Notes: generated by a model not told the origin, from the letters alone. Positions 1 to 7,281 are shown, counted from the first letter of the stretch. The stretch: 9,304 nt of DNA from Caldisericota bacterium (GCA_026390195.1 JAPLGK010000145.1:1-9304); one strand, 5' to 3'. Translations and numbers: made by a program.

Positions 1-912
1 CGTGCTTCTGGAGGCATCAAGTTGGGCAGCTGTTTCGCTCAATTGTCGCTTCAACGCCTCTGTCTCACGTTCCAGATGCTCCTGTGCTTCCTTTGTGCCT
101 GCCTCGTCGAGTGAAGGCAGCAGGATAGAGAGTACTGGATCGCGGGTGTAATCGCCAGTACTGATGGAATGAGCCAGCCGTGGTTCCAGTCTGCTCATGT
201 ACTGGCGTGCCTTGAGGATGCGCTCCGCAATAGCTTGCTTGTCATCGAAGCGACTGGCCCTGTCTTCCGCGAAGTGGAGGTACTGGTCAATGATGTGGGA
301 TTCCTCAAGAGCCAATTCCTGGTGAGAGCCTGAACGCAGTTGGATTTGTTCTGCAGGCGCGGTCGGAGGTGTCGACAGTTCCTCGAGCCGGCGAGCGAGA
401 GCCTTCCCACGGACGTAGGTGGGGATCTCTGTCATATACAGCAACTGGTAGAGGCCCCGTCGGGTGTTGCGCAGCTGCCAGAGAGTGTCGCCGAAATACC
501 CGGCTCCAATCAGGACGGACAAGCTATCCATGTAGGGCCGAAGGACGAGCGCTGAGCGGCGCTCGCTGTTGCCGAGCTTTCCTTGTTCGAGCTTTGCAAG
601 CACTTCACGTTTGTCGTCGAGAAACCGCTGCATCTGCGCAGTGTTTGCGGTCGAGAAGTCTCCCAGATGATAGAGGTATCTGTGCGTGCCTGCGCCGAGT
701 GCATCCACGGGAAGGAAGAAACTGGTTTCATCCTGGATATCCTGAAGTAGTTCGTTGTACTTGGTCAGTGTGGGCCCAGTCTGAGGACCGTTCTGGCGGG
801 TGTCCGCTCTGGAGCGTCTGCTGCGAGGTGGACGGTTTGTCTTCGGGCTAGTGTTCTTGGGGTTTTCCGGAGCGGCCGAACCAGCCGGAGCCTCTCTTCG
901 TGGACGTGTCAC
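1..912 (-). CDS. Unrecognised helical protein, partial (C-terminus beyond left edge)
   Basis: This open frame starts with GTG at 912-910 and stays open for 304 codons to the window edge; it is easily missed because it has no in-window stop and no early ATG. The GTG overlaps the stop of the upstream reading frame as GTGA, which supports both the start and translational coupling. Residues 1-48 are rich in Pro, Arg, Ser and Asn and look disordered. From about residue 50 the protein is strongly helical, with many Leu/Glu/Arg/Gln and no membrane segment or signal peptide, unlike the two genes before it. Residues 268-304 look like coiled coil. The stretch ALGAGTHRYLYHLGDFS (71-87), followed by long helices, faintly resembles the start of DUF885 metallopeptidase-like proteins. 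The HExxH-type motif of that family would lie outside the window, so this is only a guess. That the gene is real is fairly sure; its function is unknown. Confidence 0.75.
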   Translation of the reverse strand, partial: MTRPRREAPAGSAAPENPKNTSPKTNRPPRSRRSRADTRQNGPQTGPTLTKYNELLQDIQDETSFFLPVDALGAGTHRYLYHLGDFSTANTAQMQRFLDDKREVLAKLEQGKLGNSERRSALVLRPYMDSLSVLIGAGYFGDTLWQLRNTRRGLYQLLYMTEIPTYVRGKALARRLEELSTPPTAPAEQIQLRSGSHQELALEESHIIDQYLHFAEDRASRFDDKQAIAERILKARQYMSRLEPRLAHSISTGDYTRDPVLSILLPSLDEAGTKEAQEHLERETEALKRQLSETAAQLDASRST

Positions 913-1747
913 GAGCCTGTGTCGACCTGCAGTATCTCAAGTGAATCCGGGACCTGGATGCCCAACATGATGTCCCACCACCTCATGAACTGCTTGTAGC
1001 GTGTGTCGCCGCTCACCAGACTGCTCTCCTTCCTGAGAAACTGTGCCCGGTTTCCAGAATCAGCTGGAACTTCTTGTTTGCCAGAGCATCTTTCGCAAGC
1101 CTTGCGCTTGCCTGCTCGAAGGTCAGCTGGCGTCCCGCCGCGTCCACAAGGTTCCAGACCCATCTAACAAAGCACTCGCGCAGTTCGTCCGACGAGACTG
1201 CGGTATCCTTTGTCAGGCTCTCTTCATAGGCTTTGGAAGCAGCCCAGAGCTGGATGCACGAGCGCCTAGCCAGAGACCGCAGTCTCTCGGTCTCGGGTGT
1301 GTCGCCTGGTGTGGCGTGGTCGTTCACATAGGCCTCGACGGCAGTGTCGACAGCCGATGGACTTACGACGATTCCCAGTCGCAGGGCCTCGTCGGATTGG
1401 GCGTGCATGATAATGAGTCGTTGAATGGCTTCTGTCTTCAACCCTGAAGCAAGATACTGCGTCTCTGGGTGCGACGGGTCCGCGAGATCCACTCGTGCCT
1501 TGTAGTAGTCGCTGGTCGCATCGAACGACAGGCCGACAACCATCGCCAAGACATGTTCCTCAGCAACGAGCTTGCCATTGGCATAGAAGGCGAGGTTGCG
1601 TGAACGTACTATCGGGACGGCAACGATTGCTGCCACGAGGGCGACCAGAAGAAGCGAAGCCACGACGATGAAGGTCGTCAGGCGCGCCCGAAAGCGTGCC
1701 TGGACTGTGGGCTTTCTGGACGAATCGGTACGGTCTTTCGCAAGCAT
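909..1747 (-). CDS. SurA-N-like membrane-anchored chaperone without parvulin domain, frameshifted
   Basis: The start ATG (1747-1745) lies 2 nt after the stop of the tandem-parvulin gene, so the two are translationally coupled. Residues 1-23 are basic and 24-47 form one membrane segment, so the rest should lie outside the cytoplasm. The following ANGKLVAEEHV (56-66) and the helix around LIIMHAQSDEALRLGIVVSP (111-130) resemble the SurA/PrsA N-terminal chaperone fold. No PpiC domain follows. The start frame stops at TGA 1015-1013 after 244 aa (end GRRAVW), but the -1 frame is open past it, reads as a plausible protein (KQFMRWWDIMLGIQV and so on) and ends at TGA 911-909 in a GTGA overlap with the next gene. 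The whole locus is 839 nt, one base short of 280 codons. I infer loss of one base around the CCC at 1046-1048 or AAA at 1038-1040: real mutation, assembly error or, less likely, programmed frameshifting. If read strictly, the CDS is 1013-1747. Confidence 0.75.
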
Positions 1748-1749
1748 GG

Positions 1750-3351
1750 CTACGGAGTTGATGGAGTGGTTGGCACGTCCGTCGCTGCCGGAGTCGTCGT
1801 TCCCTTGCCGGTGGCTTTGACGATCCACTGCCCGATTGCTCCGAGCACCTTGCCGATGCCACGGCCATACCATCGGGTGATGCGCGACCACTGACCCTCG
1901 CGGACGGGGAATTGCTCCTTGAGTTTGGTCACCAGTGCGCTTCTTGCGTCCGCCTTGCGCTCGTCTTCCAGAGCAGTCTTGACCTTATCATACGTAGCCT
2001 TGTCGCTCAGGTTTGCCTTCACGAAGGGCTTTCGGTCCAGAAGCTGGACGATCTCATAGGAAGAACCATCGACGAAGGGTTTTGAGTACTGGCCAGTTTT
2101 CAGATCTTTGAGGACGTTGAAGCGGGTCGCATCGCCTACACTCGAGAAATAATCCAGGATTCCTCCCGTCTTGGCGTCGGCATCCGTGGAATACTTCGTG
2201 ATCGCAGTCTTGAACGACAAGCCCTTCTGGAGCTCCGCATACACTTTGTTTGCAAGTGTCTCGGCAGCCGTTGCCCCAGCTGTCTGGTCTCCGGTTCCGA
2301 AACCGAGAACGATGTGTGCGGCTTTCACCGTCTCGGCCGTGTCGTAGGTTGTGCTGACAGGTTCTTGCCCGATCTTGTGAATGATATGGAAGCCAAACTC
2401 GGTCTGGATGGGTCCGACGATGTCGCCGGTCTTGGCGGCAAAGGCGGCAGTCTCGAATCCCTTGACCATCTGCCCTTTGGTGAAGAAGCCCAGGGTCTCG
2501 TAGGTAGCATATCCCGCGGTCTTGTTGTTGAGCTCGGCCGCCTTCTCCTGGGCGTACTTGACGAAATCGAAGGTGGCATTCTCCGCCTTCTGTTTCACGA
2601 CCTCGTCATAGATGGTCTGAGCGACCTTCTTCTTCGCAGCGATCGTCGAAGAAGAGTCATTGTCACCGTTTATCGTGATGAGGAGATGCTCGGCGTCGAC
2701 ACGTCCCTGAGAGGCGAAGTATGTCTTGATGTCCGCGTCCGAGACGGTGACGCTGGCGTCGATCTCTGCAGTCACCGCGTCAGCAAGTTGCTGCCGTTCG
2801 ACATATGGCTGAACCTGAGTGCGCACCGTGGCCTTGAACTTGTCCATTGAACCATACTGAGCTATGACGGCGTCATTGAATCCCTTAGTGTCCGTTCCAA
2901 ACTGTTGTTGGGACTGTGTGACGGCAGTCTCGACTTCTGTGTCGAGAGCGGTCTTCAGCTTGGCCTGATCGATCTTCATGTTCTTGGACTTGGCATACTG
3001 GATGAATAGCTCCTGCTCGATCGAGCTGTCTATAACGTTCTGGCGAACGGACTTGAGTGTGCTGGCATTCGCTGCAGTCGTCAGATCCATTCCGTACTGC
3101 TTGTACATGTCTATGTAATTCTTGACCTGTGCCGTGATATCGGACTGGAGGATTTTCTCGGTGCCGACCTGATACGCTATCGTTCCGGTCGTGCTCTTGA
3201 TTGCAAAGAAGGAGCCCCAGGTGGCAAGCGCTACGATGAGTACGATAGCAATGACTCGCATGATGATGGGAAACCGGTCCTTGTGATACGTCCCCGGCTT
3301 CTCGACGAGCCCCGCCTTACGTTCCTGTCTGATCCTGCTTTCTTTTCCCAT
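1750..3351 (-). CDS. SurA/PrsA-like peptidyl-prolyl isomerase with two parvulin domains, membrane-anchored
   Basis: A 533-aa folding factor predicted to act outside the cytoplasmic membrane. Residues 1-26 are basic and about 27-51 form one uncleaved membrane anchor. A SurA-N-type chaperone region spans roughly 55-205. A good parvulin (PpiC) domain spans about 218-330, with VDAEHLLITI, the GFFTKGQMVKGFETAAF segment and the closing FGFHIIHKI. A second, more degenerate parvulin-like repeat spans about 343-440 (VKAAHIVLGF, KTGGILDYF, YEIVQLLDRK). The C-terminus ends in a Thr/Pro-rich tail. I chose ATG 3351 over an in-frame ATG at 3390 because AAGGAG lies 7 nt upstream and the longer N-terminus adds only 13 basic residues. 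The gene follows the LipM-like gene by 78 nt and sits 2 nt before the SurA-N-like gene, so the two chaperone-like proteins are probably made together. Known parvulins isomerise prolyl bonds in exported proteins; the substrates here are unknown. Confidence 0.9.
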   Translation of the reverse strand: MGKESRIRQERKAGLVEKPGTYHKDRFPIIMRVIAIVLIVALATWGSFFAIKSTTGTIAYQVGTEKILQSDITAQVKNYIDMYKQYGMDLTTAANASTLKSVRQNVIDSSIEQELFIQYAKSKNMKIDQAKLKTALDTEVETAVTQSQQQFGTDTKGFNDAVIAQYGSMDKFKATVRTQVQPYVERQQLADAVTAEIDASVTVSDADIKTYFASQGRVDAEHLLITINGDNDSSSTIAAKKKVAQTIYDEVVKQKAENATFDFVKYAQEKAAELNNKTAGYATYETLGFFTKGQMVKGFETAAFAAKTGDIVGPIQTEFGFHIIHKIGQEPVSTTYDTAETVKAAHIVLGFGTGDQTAGATAAETLANKVYAELQKGLSFKTAITKYSTDADAKTGGILDYFSSVGDATRFNVLKDLKTGQYSKPFVDGSSYEIVQLLDRKPFVKANLSDKATYDKVKTALEDERKADARSALVTKLKEQFPVREGQWSRITRWYGRGIGKVLGAIGQWIVKATGKGTTTPAATDVPTTPSTP

Positions 3352-3358
3352 CCTGTCA

Positions 3359-3364
3359 CTCCTT
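3359..3364 (-). promoter_or_regulatory. Shine-Dalgarno site of the tandem-parvulin gene
   Basis: AAGGAG on the minus strand lies 7 nt before ATG 3351. It decides the start in favour of this ATG rather than the in-frame ATG 39 nt upstream, which would leave the site inside the coding region. Confidence 0.8.
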
Positions 3365-3366
3365 GG

Positions 3367-3397
3367 TCGAGTCTGTCTCTGCCGACGCACGACTCAA
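3367..3397 (-). promoter_or_regulatory. Possible leader hairpin next to the ribosome binding site
   Basis: On the minus strand TTGAGTC (3397-3391) can pair with GACTCGA (3373-3367) as a 7-bp stem with one G-U pair. The loop is 17 nt and contains a further TGC/GCA pairing. The stem ends 2 nt before the AAGGAG site. It could modulate translation of the folding-factor genes, but a stem this short can arise by chance and there is no U-run to make it a terminator. Confidence 0.3.
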
Positions 3398-3411
3398 ACG
3401 GTAATCATAGA

Positions 3412-3438
3412 ACTATACCATGATTCCTCTCATCTCAA
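3412..3438 (-). promoter_or_regulatory. Candidate promoter of the tandem-parvulin gene (extended -10)
   Basis: On the minus strand TTGAGA (3438-3433) and TATAGT (3417-3412) are separated by 15 nt, with TGG just before the -10 box giving an extended -10 element. The -35 box covers the last two sense codons of the upstream LipM-like gene. Transcription would start near 3405, giving a leader of about 54 nt. The short spacer is a weakness, partly offset by the extended -10. Confidence 0.5.
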
Positions 3439-4233
3439 AGCGTTCCAGTCTTCTCGGCCGTATTTCCGGGCGACAATGCTCGAGGCGTTGAGTGCCTCTC
3501 GTGCAGTAAGAGAATCGGGAAGGAGACGCACGCCTTCTGCAGCCGAAAAGGCTGCAGCGAGTGCATTTGCCATTTCGGTGAATGAGATCGCTCGGTGTGC
3601 CTCGTCGCTGACGCTGGTCATGAGACGAGCGGCTCGCCGCGCAGCATCATGCGCGTTTGGCTGGGAAGTCCGGATCACTGCAAAGAGCTTCTCCAGGTCA
3701 TTCTTCAGGACGACTGACCCATGCTGGAGGAAACCGTCCCGCGTTCGCATCTGTGCTGAGCCGACGATCTTCCTTTGACCAGCAAGGATGTCAGTAGGCC
3801 CCGGCGCGGTGAAGCACGATGCAGACACAAAGCCGGTGGAGCCATGCGGAGCAAGTGCGGCTGACACTCCAACAGCCAGGAGAGCCGCGACAATTGGCCC
3901 GCATATCCACTCATACGACGTTTCCAGTCCCACAGCATAGAGAGGATCCGACTGTGGGATGGATACCGAGTAGGTGACTTCCATGTCGTGGAGCACCGCT
4001 CTGCCTCCTGTAGGGCGTCGAACCCATGCAACATGCCTCCTGTCCATTTCGGCGAAGTCCAGAGTCTCTGAAGCTCGTTGAGCGAAGCCGAGGGATGCGG
4101 TCGCAGGCGTCCACCCATAGAGACGGAGGACTGGAACACCCGACGTGCAGGCAGCGTCAAACAGTGCCTCGTCTGAGGCCATGTTCTCGTATGGAGTGCC
4201 GATGCCGGACATGATGCATCGCCAAGTTCTCAT
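3430..4233 (-). CDS. lipM: LipM/LplA-family octanoyl (lipoyl) protein transferase
   Basis: A cofactor transferase of the LplA/LipB/BPL fold, 267 aa (Bacillus LipM is about the same size). The N-terminus TWRCIMSG...PYENMASDEALF and RLYGWTPATASLGF (37-50), the RRPTGGRAVLHDMEVTYSV block (72-90) and KIVGSAQ...LQHGSVVL (155-176) are typical. A Cys at 140 in SASCFTAPGPTDI sits where LipM-type octanoyltransferases carry their acyl-thioester nucleophile, and Lys155 matches the conserved family lysine. The C-terminus KYGREDWNALR also matches LipM. By family, it would move octanoyl groups from acyl carrier protein to a lipoyl-domain protein such as GcvH in the cytoplasm, for LipA to convert to lipoate. 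A lipoate ligase or amidotransferase (LipL) role cannot be excluded, since no lipA, gcvH or dehydrogenase gene is in view. ATG 4233 is supported by the aligned N-terminus; there is no Shine-Dalgarno site. Confidence 0.85.
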   Translation of the reverse strand: MRTWRCIMSGIGTPYENMASDEALFDAACTSGVPVLRLYGWTPATASLGFAQRASETLDFAEMDRRHVAWVRRPTGGRAVLHDMEVTYSVSIPQSDPLYAVGLETSYEWICGPIVAALLAVGVSAALAPHGSTGFVSASCFTAPGPTDILAGQRKIVGSAQMRTRDGFLQHGSVVLKNDLEKLFAVIRTSQPNAHDAARRAARLMTSVSDEAHRAISFTEMANALAAAFSAAEGVRLLPDSLTAREALNASSIVARKYGREDWNALR

Positions 4234-4239
4234 GGCAAC

Positions 4240-4267
4240 ATGCTACGGGTATGGACGCCCGTGTCAA
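4240..4267 (-). promoter_or_regulatory. Promoter of the leftward operon, probably giving a leaderless transcript
   Basis: On the minus strand a perfect -35 box TTGACA (4267-4262) is followed after 16 nt by TAGCAT (4245-4240). Only 6 nt separate the -10 box from ATG 4233, so the expected start of transcription is at or within a base or two of the A of the start codon. No ribosome binding site is present, which fits leaderless translation of the LipM-like gene. Confidence 0.7.
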
Positions 4268-4308
4268 GAAAGACGTGAGTGAAGACAAGTCCAAGAGCCG
4301 CTTTCATG

Positions 4309-4336
4309 TTGCATTTTGGCCCTGATGTCTTAGTAT
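4309..4336 (+). promoter_or_regulatory. Promoter of the rightward operon, probably giving a leaderless transcript
   Basis: TTGCAT (4309-4314) and TAGTAT (4331-4336) are separated by 16 nt. ATG 4346 lies 9 nt after the -10 box, so the predicted leader is only about 2-5 nt and no ribosome binding site fits. The layout mirrors the opposing promoter at 4240-4267. The two -35 boxes lie about 41 nt apart in the middle of the spacer, with no obvious operator palindrome between them. Confidence 0.6.
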
Positions 4337-4345
4337 CTATGGCAT

Positions 4346-5086
4346 ATGATGACCGTTGACTGGACACAGGAGTACTTTGACGATACGTACAGGCGCCTCT
4401 TTCTGGATACGGTAGACCCGGCCAGAACGAGGTATCAGGTGCAGCAACTCCTGAGGGTGTGCGCAGTACTCCCTGGAGCCGTAGTTCTCGATGTTGGATG
4501 CGGCGTTGGACGACACAGCGTCGAGCTTGCGAGACTTGGCTTCAGGGTGACGGGCGTGGACATGAATGCAGACTACATTGCTGCGTGTCGCGAGCGTACT
4601 GCACAGCTGGGGTTGAAGGCCGAGTTCTATGCAGTGGACAGTCGCGTCATGAAGCTTGACGTGAGAGCAGATCTGACCATCTCTCTCTGGAGCTCATTCG
4701 GCTACTACGGTGAGGTTGGTGACCTGCAGATACTTCAGAGAGTCGCGGAGCACACGCGGTGGGGCGGGCGTGTGGTCATAGATGTCGAGAACCGTGACTA
4801 CATCGTGAAGCACTTCGTACCCGAAGAATGGCATGAAAATGAGCAGGGACTTGTCTTCGAGAAGCGTCGATTCGACGCGACGGACGGCACTGTCTCCACG
4901 AGACGCGTCGTACTGAGCGGGGGAGAGCGTTGTGAGTACCGTCGCGTGCTGCATATGTATACTGTGCCTGAGCTGGCAACGCTGCTTGAAGCAGCGGGGC
5001 TGAGGCCGGAACGCTGGTGCGGTGACTATGATGGATCACGGTTTGGACCCGAGTCCAAGCGCATGATCGCTATTGCTGAGAGGTGA
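4346..5086 (+). CDS. Class I SAM-dependent methyltransferase
   Basis: A 246-aa protein with the Rossmann-fold methyltransferase signature. Motif I is VLDVGCGVGRHS (47-58), which binds S-adenosylmethionine. It is followed by VTGVDMNADYI (68-78), whose Asp should contact the ribose, an acidic residue in FYAVDSR (94-100), and the strand DLTISLWSSFGYY (108-120) at the position of motif IV. The C-terminal YTVPELATLLEAAGL...GDYDG pattern is common in small-molecule methyltransferases of the Methyltransf_11/25 type. No membrane segment is visible, so it is cytoplasmic. The substrate cannot be read from the sequence. It is the first gene of the rightward operon and ends 1 nt before the diadenylate cyclase start, so the two should be co-translated. 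Either ATG 4346 or the adjacent ATG 4349 could be the start; the former fits the promoter. Confidence 0.85.
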   Translation: MMTVDWTQEYFDDTYRRLFLDTVDPARTRYQVQQLLRVCAVLPGAVVLDVGCGVGRHSVELARLGFRVTGVDMNADYIAACRERTAQLGLKAEFYAVDSRVMKLDVRADLTISLWSSFGYYGEVGDLQILQRVAEHTRWGGRVVIDVENRDYIVKHFVPEEWHENEQGLVFEKRRFDATDGTVSTRRVVLSGGERCEYRRVLHMYTVPELATLLEAAGLRPERWCGDYDGSRFGPESKRMIAIAER

Positions 5087-5087
5087 T

Positions 5088-6002
5088 ATGGTTTTCCCGC
5101 AGAGGTTTTTTGTTGACCTGTTCGTGAATCTTACGCCAGGACGAGGCATTTCCATCGCCATCGATGTGGCCCTGACATCCCTTCTCTTCTATGCCGTCTT
5201 GAGACTCATCTCGAACACGCGTGCCCTGCAGCTGGCTCAGGGTCTAGTGATCTACTATCTGCTCGTGTTCGGAGTTGAGTGGCTCAGCCTCAAGGTCGGG
5301 CTGCTGGCTCTCAACAGCGTGTTCAGCTGGTTGCGCAGTTTCTCGACGTCTTTCCTTCCCCTACTGCTTGTGATGGTCTTCCAGCCTGAACTGCGGCGGA
5401 TGCTCGGTCGACTCGGCAGCAGCAAGCTGGTATCATCCGACACGCGCACTCAGTTCATGGACGTTCACGATTGGGAAGAGTCCGTTGACGAGGTTGTGAA
5501 GAGCGTCAAGTACCTGTCGATGAACCGGATCGGGGCGCTCATCTGCCTGCAGAGACAAACGGGTCTTGAAGACTATGTCGAGACCGGAGTCCGGCTCGAC
5601 GCTCTGGTGAGAGCCGAAACACTGTCCTCCCTTTTCTACCCCAACAACGCGCTCCATGATGGCGGCGTCATCGTAGCAAACAACCGAATCGTTGCCGCGA
5701 GATGCCTGTTTCCATTGACTGCGAGCGCAGACCTGGAGCGAGGACTCGGAACCAGGCACCGTGCTGCCATTGGCATTACGGAGGAGACCGATTCTATTGT
5801 TGTTGTCGTATCCGAGCAGACAGGGGTCATTTCTCTTGCAGTACGCAGCAAGTTGACACGCTATCTGAGCCCACTTGAGCTCAGAGGAATGTTGCTGGTC
5901 ATGACGAAGCCCATAGCCATTGAACACAGGTTCAGCTTGGCTGGATTCTTCCGTAGACGGAAGTCGAACGGACAGCAGGGAGGTGGAGATGGCCAGGCGT
6001 AA
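5088..6002 (+). CDS. cdaA: Diadenylate cyclase CdaA (c-di-AMP synthase)
   Basis: Membrane enzyme that joins two ATP into cyclic-di-AMP, a second messenger for potassium and osmotic balance and cell-wall homeostasis. The 304-aa protein has membrane helices at about 21-40, 50-66 and 86-98, then the conserved FQPELRRMLGRLG (98-110) and a cytoplasmic DAC domain at about 125-275. The active-site motifs are NALHDGGVIV (187-196) and GTRHRAAIGITEE (221-233). The usual DGA is DGG here: the catalytic Asp191 is kept and Ala is replaced by Gly. The RHR motif is intact. I chose ATG 5088 over an in-frame TTG at 5073 because GAGAGG lies just upstream and the TTG would overlap the methyltransferase. The gene overlaps cdaR by 14 nt, matching the known CdaA-CdaR pairing in which CdaR regulates the cyclase. 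Confidence 0.95.
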   Translation: MVFPQRFFVDLFVNLTPGRGISIAIDVALTSLLFYAVLRLISNTRALQLAQGLVIYYLLVFGVEWLSLKVGLLALNSVFSWLRSFSTSFLPLLLVMVFQPELRRMLGRLGSSKLVSSDTRTQFMDVHDWEESVDEVVKSVKYLSMNRIGALICLQRQTGLEDYVETGVRLDALVRAETLSSLFYPNNALHDGGVIVANNRIVAARCLFPLTASADLERGLGTRHRAAIGITEETDSIVVVVSEQTGVISLAVRSKLTRYLSPLELRGMLLVMTKPIAIEHRFSLAGFFRRRKSNGQQGGGDGQA

Positions 6003-7212
6003 TATCGGTGCCATGTTGTTCAACTCCAAGATCATCTCTGTGCTCTTGGCCGTTCTGCTCTGGGTCTACGTTGTCGGGATCCGGGGTCCTGACACGACGA
6101 AATCCGTCGAGGCGCAGTTGATGGCCGTGAACGTACCTCAGGGGTACGTCCTGGCAGGGACGCTCCCTACAGTAACCGTGACGCTGCGTGGTCCCATGAA
6201 TACGCTGTGGAACGTCACGAGCGACTATGTGACGCCTACCGTCGACTTTCGGGGAAGAAGCGAGGGTTCGTTCATTGCATCGGTCCAGGCTCAGGTCGTT
6301 GGGCTTACCGGAGTGACAGTGGAGACCGTTGCTCCCAAGGAAGTCAATGTGCAGCTCGAGCGTCTGGAGACCACCACCGTCCCTGTCCACGCGGAGGTGA
6401 GCGGCACGCTGCCCCTGAGTCTGGTCCTCGGGACCCTGCGCGTTGAGCCGGAGTCCATCGAGGTGTCGGGGCCCGGTTCGCTCGTGAGCCAAGTGAAGGA
6501 GGCAGCGCTGGTCGTTGCACTGGACAAACTGGGAACGGCCGTAGGCGGCAATCTCACGGTTGCCGGGGACGTCGTTGCGTATGATGCCAGGGGTAACGTC
6601 GTTGGGGGCGTGCTGTTGTCTCCGCGGTCGGCAGTTGCCATTCTGCCGATTCTTGATGCTGCAACCCTGAAGACGGTGCCAGTCATTCCGACTGTCATCG
6701 GGCATCCTATGAGCGGGTACGCCGTGGCGAGCGGCTCGTGCACCCCGGCAATCGCCATGGTTACGGGAACCGCAGGGGTGCTGAGCCAGGTTCAGGCGGT
6801 TTCGACGATTGCACTTGATGTCTCGGGCGAGTCGGGAACTCTCACGAAGCAAGTTGACCTGATCCTTCCGCCGGGAGTCTCGCTTGTGGGCGGGAGCAAG
6901 GCCGTGTCGTGCCGTGTCGTCATCGAGCAGGTTGTCGTTCTTGCCATCCCGGACGTGCCGATCGAGGTTCGAGGGGCTGGGCTGGGCTGGACGGTGTCCC
7001 TTGGTACGACATCTGTATCGGTCCTCATCAGCGGGACCAACTCCGTCGTCATGGCTCTCAAGTCTTCCCAGATCAAGGCCTATGTCGACGTCAGCCAGCC
7101 TCCGCTCTCCGATGGCAGCTACGCGGTCTCAGTGGAGGGGCTGATGCAGGGAGTCGTCTCTGCAACGGTGACGCCGTCTTCCGTTGATGCCAATGTGCAG
7201 AAGGGACCGTAG
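5989..7212 (+). CDS. cdaR: CdaR, YbbR-domain regulator of CdaA
   Basis: Single-pass membrane protein of 407 aa whose extracytoplasmic part consists of YbbR repeats. After a basic start, residues 13-31 form the membrane anchor. Four repeats follow at about 37-126, 130-217, 228-316 and 317-405. Each has the Val/Thr-rich strand pattern and a closing segment such as TVAPKEVNVQLE or TVTPSSVDANVQ. In Firmicutes CdaR binds CdaA and modulates c-di-AMP synthesis; the 14-nt overlap with cdaA supports the same partnership. ATG 5989 is preferred over upstream in-frame ATG 5920, which would add 23 non-conserved residues encoded wholly inside cdaA, because GGAGG lies 5 nt before it. In many Firmicutes glmM comes next; here a 69-nt gap and truB follow. 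The gene contains a 10-bp tandem repeat at 6901-6920 that does not disturb the frame. Confidence 0.93.
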   Translation: MARRNIGAMLFNSKIISVLLAVLLWVYVVGIRGPDTTKSVEAQLMAVNVPQGYVLAGTLPTVTVTLRGPMNTLWNVTSDYVTPTVDFRGRSEGSFIASVQAQVVGLTGVTVETVAPKEVNVQLERLETTTVPVHAEVSGTLPLSLVLGTLRVEPESIEVSGPGSLVSQVKEAALVVALDKLGTAVGGNLTVAGDVVAYDARGNVVGGVLLSPRSAVAILPILDAATLKTVPVIPTVIGHPMSGYAVASGSCTPAIAMVTGTAGVLSQVQAVSTIALDVSGESGTLTKQVDLILPPGVSLVGGSKAVSCRVVIEQVVVLAIPDVPIEVRGAGLGWTVSLGTTSVSVLISGTNSVVMALKSSQIKAYVDVSQPPLSDGSYAVSVEGLMQGVVSATVTPSSVDANVQKGP

Positions 7213-7281
7213 CGGACGCATAGTAGATGTGGTGAGTCCGACCTGGAGCACGACGCTCTCTTTCGACTTGATGTCCGGTCC

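Noticed and set aside
369..851. 160-codon plus-strand open frame
   Set aside because: It is the antisense shadow of the minus-strand gene 1-912, which has the better protein composition and the GTGA junction. The plus-strand product is rich in Arg, Cys and Ser with no family pattern.
2314..2850. 178-codon plus-strand open frame with Leu/Gly/Asp-rich product
   Set aside because: It lies entirely opposite the parvulin domains of the minus-strand gene, whose protein motifs are clear.
4268..4308. Possible shared operator between the divergent promoters
   Set aside because: I looked for a palindrome or direct repeat between the two -35 boxes and found none convincing.
5932..6852. 306-codon minus-strand open frame opposite cdaR
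   Set aside because: It is a shadow of cdaR; its product is Arg/His/Asn-rich and has no recognisable domain.
6901..6920. 10-bp direct tandem repeat (GCCGTGTCGT twice)
   Set aside because: It sits inside cdaR in frame and encodes ordinary YbbR sequence. Two copies of a 10-mer are not a repeat array.
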